Positions 56,118 through 64,000 of a DNA stretch of 64,000 nt are shown here, one piece after another. The translations under genes and the position numbers were made by a program. The notes beneath the pieces were generated by a model, which worked only from the letters and a program-made list of their open reading frames with translations, was not told the DNA's origin and made no database searches. Source of the stretch: Penicillium oxalicum (lineage: Eukaryota; Ascomycota; Eurotiomycetes; Eurotiales; Aspergillaceae); NCBI RefSeq assembly GCF_001723175.1, contig NC_064655.1:3162001-3226000 (forward strand). Direction: 5' to 3'. Numbering within the stretch: position 1 is the first letter of the stretch; every line of letters begins with the position of its first letter.

Positions 56118-57821
56118 TCATTGCTTGCCTTGCAACACTTCTTCCGTTGTCCGCACCACAATGTCAAATGCGTTGCGCACATATTTCTCCTCGGCCATGG
56201 GGTTGGCGCTGACCACACGGATCACAAAGATCCCGTCAATCACCGTGGAAGTAATGAAGATTTCACCGCGTTCGTTGATCAGCTCATACACCTTCTTCGT
56301 AATGGCGTCTGCGGCCTCGTCCTTGTGTACCGCATGCGCGCCAGTGGTGTGACCGTTGGTAGACCCATTGACACTACCATTGGCGGATGTGGAGCTCTTC
56401 ACACGGAACACGGTCAAGGCAAACGCAGGCTTGGTCACAATTTCAAACAGATCGGATCGTTCCCGAACGAGGTTCGCAAAGGTATTGCCCAACTCGATAG
56501 TCTTGCGGATATGCGCCTTCATACCGTTCAGACCGTAGGTGCGCATGACGAACCAAATCTTGAGAGCGCGGAACCGACGGCCGAGGGAGATGGACCAGTT
56601 ACGGTAATCAATGACGGTGCCCATATCAGAATAGGGATTTCGCAGATAAGTGGGGGTGATGTCGAGGGCATTGGTGAGGTCGAGACGGTTACGCACGAAG
56701 AGAACACTGCAAAAAGTTAGATAAAAAAAAGGAGTCCCAAAACGTCGAAAGGAAAAGAAACGCGCAAGACCCACCTCGAGTCAAAGTTGACCAGCAACCA
56801 CTTGTGCATATTCATGTTGAAGCTGTCCACTCCCTCTGCGAAATCCTTGGTGATATACTGCCACTCGTCCGCCACCAGAGCTGCGCCGGCGTAGGCCGCA
56901 TCGATATGCACCCAAATTCGTTGCCAAGCAGGCTTCTCTTGGAGGACCGCCTTGATCTCCGCAAAGTGATCAACACTACAGGTATTGGTGGTGCCAAACG
57001 TCAGGGTCAGATGATACGGTGTCAGACCATCCTTTTCACACTTCTCCAACACCTCGCGCAGACGAGCCCCGGTCATTTCCATATTCTCGTGCAGGCGTGT
57101 GGGTACAGCGCGGAAGCGAGTACCCGCGATCAAGGCTCCCTTAGCCGCACTGCTATGCGTCTGGTCACTGGCGATAGCCACCAGACGTGGCTGGAGATCC
57201 ATCTTGCGCTCCTCATACTCGGTGGTACCCTCCTTCAGCCCCTCCGCCAGGACCATTTCGCGCACTCGTCTTTCGCGCGCTGCAACCAACATAGTGGCGA
57301 TGGCATCGCTGGCGCTGTTTTGGATGACACCACCGCCCAGGTTCTTCGATGTGCTAAGGAAACACTCGGGCAGACCGAGCGCCTTGGCGACCCAATCCAT
57401 CACGATGGTCTCCATCTCGGTACAGGCAGGGGAACACAGCCAATTGAACGCAGGTGCTGTGAACGTGGCCGAGTACATTTCACCCAGGATACTGGGGTAC
57501 GTGACGCCGGCGGGGTAATAGGCCATGAAATTGGGGGACTGCCAATGGGTGAGGCCGGGTTTGATTTTGGTATCGACATCTTGCTGGATAGTCTCCCACG
57601 ATTCCCCTTCAGTAGGAGGGTTCTCAGGAATCAGAGGACGAAGATAGCCAGGGTCGACCGCGGGAAGAACTCGACGATCGGGGATGGAATCGAAGTATTG
57701 AACGACTTGAGGACAGGCTGGAATTAGCAATGGTCACAGATCGGTACCAAGTGGATTGAAAGCCATGCATACTATCATCAATCGCAGAATGGGCAGCCGC
57801 CCGAAACTGCTCGCCGTCCAT
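56118..57821 (-). CDS. PLP-dependent aromatic-L-amino-acid decarboxylase
   Basis: Exons 57821-57773, 57717-56775 and 56706-56118; introns of 55 and 68 bp; 526 residues. It is a group II decarboxylase. The blocks are LTHWQSPNFMAYYPAGVTYP, FNWLCSPACTEMETIVMDW, GGGVIQNSASDA, HSSAAKGA, IWVHIDAAYAGAAL, and the PLP-lysine FNMNMHKWLLVNFDS (Lys near residue 322). The C-terminal domain is complete (LKIWFVMRTYGLNGMKAHIR). A fungal low-complexity insertion (SANGSVNGSTNGHT) interrupts it. The substrate (dopa, tyrosine or tryptophan) cannot be read from sequence. The first exon is only 49 nt. Confidence 0.92.
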
Positions 57822-58526
57822 CTTTGCTGAAAGAGCCGAAGAGAGAAAGGAAATGCCGGCGAGTGGGGAAACAGTGTGGGCAACGCTGCGACGTGGGGGT
57901 GCGGGGATGAAGAATGAAGGAATGAAGCCGGGTGTTCGGCGGTCGAAAGGACTGATAGTGTAAACCGCTTTGGATGAAAAAAGAAAAGAGAGGTGGTTCA
58001 AGAGACCCTTTCGTTGTTTCCACCGTTCGGTATAAATATGGAGGATGGATCGAATCTGTGCAGTGTGCTACTTCAAATGTGCCGTCTAAAATCTCGCTCG
58101 CTCGGAAGCGGAACTATTTCCGACTCCACTGATGGTTGGAGTGGCGGAAGTTCAGCTCCGTTCCGTAGGCTCCTCCGCAGGCGCACGCGAATGTCGGTTG
58201 TGTCAGGAGTGTCGACATTGAGCAAATAAAAGGGGACGAGGCCAGTTCATACCTCATGAAGATACGAGAGAAAGAAACTGATGGGAACCTTCACTTTGAT
58301 AAAAATTTATTTTGATTTGGCTGTTCTTGCTGTTCCGGCCCATTTGGACGATGGCTGTAGGCTCTGGTGGAATCCAATGCGCAAGTAAAATAAAAGAAAA
58401 AGAAAGAAAAAATACCATTCAATTCATGTTTTCCATATACTATTGGGCATTTGCCCGGCTACTTTCAGTTTCCGCCAGACAGGAGGCATCCGAATCTGAC
58501 TCTTCCCCCTCTTCCAATTCACTCAA
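57822..58526. other. Intergenic region upstream of the decarboxylase
   Basis: About 700 bp. A TATAAATAT element is at about 58030-58040. Nothing else is recognised. Confidence 0.5.
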
Positions 58527-59355
58527 TCAGAGCGCAGCCATCGCTATTGCAGCCGCAGCACCCCCGGCCACCCAGACTGCATTTCCAGTGATCGCCGGCA
58601 TGGCAGCATTTAGTGAAGAGGCAGTGCCCGTGGTGCTCTCAGCTGACGCATCGGTCATACTCGGCGTGGAAGCTGAGGCCGAGGCACCAGTGGTGGCCGA
58701 AGCAGCACCATTCTCGGAAGCGGTAACGTGCACAGGCAACCAGAAATCCCTAGTTTCAGTTCTGAGATCGACAGCTCTGTGAGAGGTGCTGGAAAAAGTG
58801 CCCATTACGTAGACAGCAACACAGTCGGCAGTCGTCGTTCCTCCCAATTGGCAGTTTAGGAAGGAGGTTCTTAAGGGGCAGATTAAATTAGCAGGGCGGT
58901 CTTGATCAAATCACATGTCCGATAATGTAGCCAGCTTCACGCCAATCTTAAGTTTCTTTTGCGAGGGTCATAGAAGACGGATCAACTGCAGACAGAAAGG
59001 AATCGATAAGTTCGATCAAGCAACTTACACTTTGCCACTAGTACTGTTAAGAGAAAAGGTAGACTCTCCCTCCATCACCGTGAGGCCAGTAGCGGGAATT
59101 CCACAGCGTGCAGTGCCTACTTCGGGCGCACAATGCAAGTCGTAGGTGGTCATAGAGTTGCTCTTGGAGGAAAAATTTTGTTAGCTCTGATTCTATCACG
59201 AGGCAAGCTCGCAGACGTGGACTCTTTCTCACCGAGCCAAGGATCTTTGCCTCAATAGATTGCGACGAATCGTACCCGGGCAAGAACAGGGTGACAGTGG
59301 TATCGGCGACAGCGAGGGTAACACCCGCCATCAGAGCAAGAGATTTGTAGAGCAT
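58527..59355 (-). CDS. GPI-anchored cell-surface protein
   Basis: Exons 59355-59233, 59162-59029 and 58869-58527; introns of 70 and 159 bp; 199 residues. The N-terminal signal peptide is MLYKSLALMAGVTLAVA. The mature part starts DTTVTLFLPGYDSSQSIEAKILGS and has paired cysteines (LHCAPE, RCGIPATGL, FLNCQLGG, TTADCVAV). A Ser/Thr/Ala-rich stalk (SATTGASASASTPS) leads to the C-terminal hydrophobic tail AVWVAGGAAAAIAMAAL, the form of a GPI-attachment signal. This is a common Pezizomycotina surface-protein design with no assigned function. The last splice (acceptor TTAAG) is the least certain but gives the expected Cys spacing. Confidence 0.8.
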
Positions 59356-60694
59356 GATGATGGATGAAATAAGTACTCGATGAGCAGGACAATCCACAAC
59401 TTTGATACAAAGTGCAATGTCGAGAAGTGAAAGTCGAGTCAAGTAAAAATAGCCACCTTATATGGCGGTCGACTGGTATTTGTTGCAACGACAGCCTCCT
59501 GCTTCAGGGCCGGTCATACTATATGCAAGCACAGAGCACATAGCTTCTTTGATTTTGGAACATGTTGACCAGCCGATGACGTGTGATGGGGCAATGCCGC
59601 TTGGCAAGATGGCTGGATGGATGAGGGATGGGAAACAAGGTAGCAGGAGGCGGCTCGTGGGTGACAGACCCTCGTTGCTTGGGAGCTTTTGCGGGGGCCC
59701 ATGTCCTCTAACGGCGCCAACTAGGCGTGCGATGGGAGGTATGACGCAGAATTGTGGGGGCCAATGCAGAGCCGCAGAAGTGCACCTTGGGGGCCGAATT
59801 TGCTCGGTTGCGGTTCGCTTGATGCTGCGTCCATCCGAATCGCGTTATACACCCAAGACGCGGGGAACATAGAATACCGATCGAGTCATTTCAATAGCCT
59901 TCTCGTTCGTATACGCGCACCCTGGCACACTTGAAGAACCCTTCCAGCTGCGTGAGTCGACGCAACAAACTGGGGGGGGGGGGGGGTTCCTCTACAGGAA
60001 CTAGCGCCTGGATATTGAAATCACTCGCATCGGATATTAACAAAGATTCGCCGCTAACCACGTCAAGAAAACCCCCCGTGTGGAGGGAGGTTCCAGCAAC
60101 GCAACATGGCACGCAGAGCTGAAGGAGGCCAACGCAGCAGGCACTCCCCACGTATAAATGACGCCACGGAATGGATGTAGTCAGTGTCGGCTAACGACTT
60201 GGATCGGAGGAGGAATTCAGCCATAGCCACGTTCAAAGAGATGGAAGAAGAAGTCACGGGGTTTGATGAAGGGTCAAGACCTGGAACGGGTCCCAGCCCC
60301 GGCTTTTATCTAAGCATGCAAGGGTGGACGCATCCGCTCTGTCAACATGTGGATCTGGTGGTGGGCCATTGGAAATGAATCGATCTATCAGTTATCAGTT
60401 CAAATCAATGGATAACTGACAGATATGCTTATCGGTAGATGCCTGTTACTCAAAGACTCCAGTCACTCGGATTCTACCAATCCCCCCACGCCTGCTACAG
60501 AGTCTGCGAAATCGACAGGATATGAAAAACAGAGAAGCACATTGATTCTTTTTTTTCCTTTCCCTCTATATATACAAGTAGGTATGTCCATGTGTAGCCC
60601 GTCTCTCATCTAATCATAAAAAAGTCATGGATCCTCGGCCCTGGAGAATCCCACTCCTCCCAAACGGATCATCCATCCATAATCCATCCCAACT
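59356..60694. other. Intergenic region upstream of the GPI protein
   Basis: About 1.34 kb with no supported gene. It contains a run of 15 G at 59972-59986 and a TATATATA element near 60568. Confidence 0.55.
59972..59986. repeat. Homopolymer of 15 G
   Basis: Fifteen consecutive G on the plus strand, by far the longest G run in the window. It lies in a gene-free stretch. Confidence 0.95.
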
Positions 60695-62453
60695 CTATGA
60701 ATTATCCGCACAGGTCCATGCGGATGTGCCCCCATTCTTCTGATAACTGTTGATAATGCTGACGACCGATCCATAGGTACCCGCAACCATCAAGAAGAAT
60801 CCAGCCACAATGACAAAGATCGACCAGCCAACCATCAGCTTCCAGCGCATGGTGCGGTCCGTCTTGCCCTTGCTCCAGTTGTCATACAGCCACATGCCAC
60901 CCATGGGCTGGAAACACATGGGGGTGCCAAGCAGGGCGCCGACCAGCGACACCAGATCGCCGAAGACGGGGATTGCACTGGCAATGATGTAGGCGATGAT
61001 GGTCACGCTGGCAGTGCAGCCGAGCCAGAGAGCCCAGTGGGTGATGGTGTTGGCGGTCAAGTGGCGGGAGCCCTTGAGCATGCGAACGAACATGTATTTG
61101 CCGACAATCTGTGTGGGACATGATCAGAGCGGATTCTTCGGTATAAATGGTGGCGCTGCCGAAGATCTGGATGCGACAGGGCGGGAAGTGAAAAGGGAAG
61201 TGAAAAGCAAATGGGAATCGAGAAAGCGACTTACGTGGACAAAAAGCAGCGTGCTCACAATCAATCCCGGCAAGGCAAAGCCGTAGCTCACCTTCTTGAC
61301 GATGGGACCAGCCGAGCCAAGAGCGGGAGAGGAGACATAGGAGCCGCAGAAGTAGTAAATGACCACACCGATGGCGATGTAGAAGCAAGTGACGACCGAC
61401 TGGCAGACAACCAGAGCACGGTTGTAGTGCTCAGGCTCGCGCATTTCCGAGGCGATGGAGAAGAAGGCGGGGGTGCCTGCATAGGCAAAGATGATGGTGG
61501 AAATGGCGGAAATAGCCTCGTAGAAGGAGGAGTGGCTGACGATCTTGTAGTCCGGGACCCAGACCGCATCCTTGGGAGCGGCAGACGGGCGATCTTGAAT
61601 GCCCACGGCGACAGTGACAATCATGACTGTAAATGATTGGTCAGATGAAAGGTCTTTACTCAGGCCAAGTAGCGAATCAAAGACATACTAGAAGTCAAGA
61701 TGGCAAAGAGACCAACCCAGGCCAGCCATGAGATCCGTCCGAGGGTCTGAATACTAGCAAACACGAACGCGATCGCGGCGGCCACGGCGACATAGACGGC
61801 CGTACAAGTGGCGTGAGAGGACACCGCGTTCAGGCCAATGGAGATGCCCAGCATACCAGAGCCCGCAACGAAAATCCACCCTAAAATTGGTGCATCCGTA
61901 TTAGCAAGACAATTCATATTCTCCCCGTAGGTCACCGACAATGATATCCATGCGAGAACTTCCCAACTTACAAAGACAGAAAGCAGCGCCGAACAGGATC
62001 CGGCCTGGTCGGCCCAACAGTAGCTCACCGACGTCGTCGATGTTGTAGACTTCTCGATGGCGCAGCTTGAAGGTTCCAATAATGTAATCGGACCACGTCG
62101 TGATGGCGCCAATAACAATCAGACAAATGACTCCGGGAACCACACCGAGAGCGTCAAAGGCAACGGGAATCGACAAGACACCTAGTCCGATTTGTGTTTT
62201 CATCATCAAAACGGCGGTTCCTTTCCAGCCGACCTGAGTGGTATCCCACCAGCGGTCAGTACACAAATTGACAGTCGTGATGAGACGATCATGACGATCA
62301 TGATAGCACGAAGCAATGGCAAAGACTCACAGCACGATAGTTGGGGCCATCCTCGGTGATCTCACCAAAGACGGCGTCGCGAGACTCCTCGACCAAGACA
62401 TGCTCTTGCGAAGGATCGCTCCCGAGGGATTCTTTCTCCTTTGCTGAGGACAT
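60695..62453 (-). CDS. Amino acid permease, AAAP family (Mtr-like neutral amino acid transporter)
   Basis: Exons 62453-62331, 62233-61972, 61880-61689, 61626-61235 and 61108-60695; introns of 97, 91, 62 and 126 bp; 460 residues. It is a multi-span transporter of the amino acid/auxin permease family, with a cytosolic N terminus. It begins VGWKGTAVLMMKTQIGLGVLSIPVAFD in the first helix, then LIVIGAITTWSDYIIGTFK, the central VAGSGMLGISIGLNA and AISTIIFAYAGTPAFF, and ends with GDLVSLVGALLGTPMCFQPMGGMW. This is the pattern of Neurospora Mtr and related fungal neutral and aromatic amino acid permeases in the plasma membrane. All phases agree. Substrate range is inferred. Confidence 0.9.
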
Positions 62454-64000
62454 TCTTGCACGACAAAAGTATTCAACAAGGAACTGGGGACAGAGAAGAA
62501 GAGAAGAAGAAAAGGATAGGGCCACACGACCAGCAAGGAATGAGAGCCGAGTTCAAGCCAAGGAGAAAAGAAAGATGGAAATGTAACCTTGTCAGGAGAG
62601 TGACCTCAACAGGGAAAAGACAGTGCCTTCTTATCCAAGACCGGCCGTGTCAGTGGGGTGCCCATCGAATATTTAAGGCCATTCTAGTTTTTAGGGAGAT
62701 GCCTTTCTCTCTCCCAGTACATTTGATTCCAGCGTCCCAGCGTCCCGATTTCTGGGGAATCGTGGCTATGCCCCCAATCGCCTTCTTTCGTGAAAGCCCT
62801 GATCCAAAAGGAGAAATCGTGGAACTGGTGGACATCGTAGGAAATCCGGGGGGGAAATCTTCACGCCTCACACGTCTCTCATCCTTTGGGTGGACCAATC
62901 ACCGAGCGAAGAGCAGGCGTCTAAATACGCCCGGGACAGACCCATCTTCGGATTGGACCCTCGGTCCATCTGGAAACCTCTTGCAGCGGCTTACCGTGAT
63001 CGACTGCAAGCCTCCCCCGGGCCGGCGCAGAAAAAGTTAAACGGGTTGCGGTGACGGAGCGGCAACAAGATCGAATTGAAAAACTTAGTTGAGTGGCCAT
63101 GGTCCTCTGGAGATTGTACACTATTCAATTGAACCATTGCGTCTGCTACAGTCCCGTCTGAGGATGTTTCGTCGGGCAGGTGGACTGAACAAATCTTGGA
63201 GGATCCAATATTATTCAATGGCTTAACGCAATCACTTCACTGGCCCATGTCCTTGACCGGGAGAAGACCCATCGACGATGCCCACTGTAACACTCTTTTC
63301 GTGAAACCAGTGAGGCCGGAAGCGGCACCGCCAAGACTACGCTAGTCCCGTTTATGCACGTGGGTCTCGGCGGCCGTATCGAGTCACCACCCCCAGATTC
63401 ATCATACACTTTCCCCTTCACCATTCTCGCTGAATGGCTCGAGCGACAGTACGGTGGCAGATGCCCCACCACAACGAAAGGGCCTCCTCTTCGGTTTTGT
63501 TTTTCTTTGTCTTTTTCTTCATCTTTTCCCCCAGAGAAGCTGAATATGATGGTCAATCCCTTAAAAAAAGGCGGGCGACTCGATTGAGTACCATCACTAT
63601 TCAATCGGCGCCCAGTCAAAACAGACGACATCGGAACACAACACTTGAAAGGACAATGTTCACCTGAATTTCCAGGCTTCTACTTCATTGCCCCATTAGG
63701 CAGCTGAACACCGAGACGGGGCGGGAAAGAGAGGATTCGGGATGCAGTACTGGTTACTTTGATGAGACCCTCAATTCCCTGTGGACATGGGTCAGAAGTG
63801 TTGTCCGTGTTAGACCACTGACGACTCTCGACGCGATGGAGACCCTCCCACAAGCGGATCCCCTCCCTCGACGCCCCAAACTTTCGTGTCCGCGAAGGAT
63901 TCGGCCACGACTTCCTAGGCCGACAAAAACACCACGCTCGCAAAGATCTATGCAAGAGGGCAAAGTATCGCAGGTGTCGATGTACACTACACGACTGAAC
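62454..64000. other. Gene-free end of the window
   Basis: About 1.55 kb upstream of the permease. Several open frames (62441-63040 plus, 63215-63631 minus, 63680-63987 minus) have low-quality composition, no family resemblance and no splice partners. I see no gene. Confidence 0.5.

Noticed and set aside
58312..58782. 156-codon plus-strand frame
   Set aside because: Antisense to the Ala/Ser-rich GPI protein exon; Ala-rich because of it.
62441..63040. 199-codon plus-strand frame
   Set aside because: It overlaps the permease start and has no recognisable protein.
63215..63631. 138-codon minus-strand frame near the window end
   Set aside because: Composition and repeats of charged residues look non-coding; no family resemblance.
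1..64000. tRNA, rRNA, CRISPR, insertion sequences or transposons
   Set aside because: No tRNA B-box pattern, no regularly spaced repeats, no transposase or reverse transcriptase sequence was found by reading.

Overview
This 64 kb window is nuclear DNA of a filamentous ascomycete, most likely Eurotiales (Aspergillus/Penicillium type). Genes are dense and lie on both strands. Introns are short (about 45-145 bp, with a few longer) and follow GT...AG. The products are typical of Pezizomycotina: Atg15 with a Thr-rich tail, Dlt1, Cbp4, Mad2, Guf1, a CYP504 P450, and fungal-only families. I found no tRNA, rRNA, CRISPR array, insertion sequence or prokaryotic operon signal. Thirty protein genes are supported. 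Exon boundaries were worked out by hand from frame continuity, splice signals and family conservation.

Layout. 0-6 kb: the 3' end of a cysteine synthase, a glutaredoxin-like protein, the autophagic lipase Atg15, and Dlt1. 7-14 kb: a two-domain flavin/FAD reductase-like protein, a zinc-finger-less C6-type regulator, and a TTC1-like TPR protein. 14-20 kb: a CSC1/OSCA-type channel convergent with a CYP504 P450. 20-27 kb: the mitochondrial oxodicarboxylate carrier (with an 11-nt microexon), an ACAD10/11-type phosphotransferase-like protein, and an F-box-like/ankyrin protein. 28-34 kb: porphobilinogen deaminase, ureidoglycolate lyase, Guf1 and Mad2. 34-39 kb: a DUF218 protein with an apparent frameshift, a small unknown gene with a second frame break, a tail-anchored ALDH3 homologue without its catalytic cysteine, and a cupin. 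40.6-47 kb: a CocE-type hydrolase, a flavin monooxygenase fused to an acetoacetate-decarboxylase-like domain, and a CitE-type lyase. 47-64 kb: Cbp4, a DUF7587-like protein, a mitochondrial NAD kinase, an Htd2-like dehydratase, an aromatic amino acid decarboxylase, a GPI-anchored wall protein and an amino acid permease, then about 1.5 kb without a recognisable gene.

The genes do not form one pathway. Mitochondrial functions are frequent (Guf1, Cbp4, carrier, NAD kinase, Htd2-like), and several genes suggest catabolism (CYP504, ureidoglycolate lyase, hydrolase/monooxygenase/lyase group, permease). The most notable points are the monooxygenase-decarboxylase fusion beside a divergent hydrolase, the apparent pseudoenzyme ALDH, a promoter with paired GATA sites and a perfect UaY-type palindrome before ureidoglycolate lyase, the microexon, two nearby frame breaks, and a DUF7587 protein that may have an ADP-ribosyltransferase-like core (speculative).
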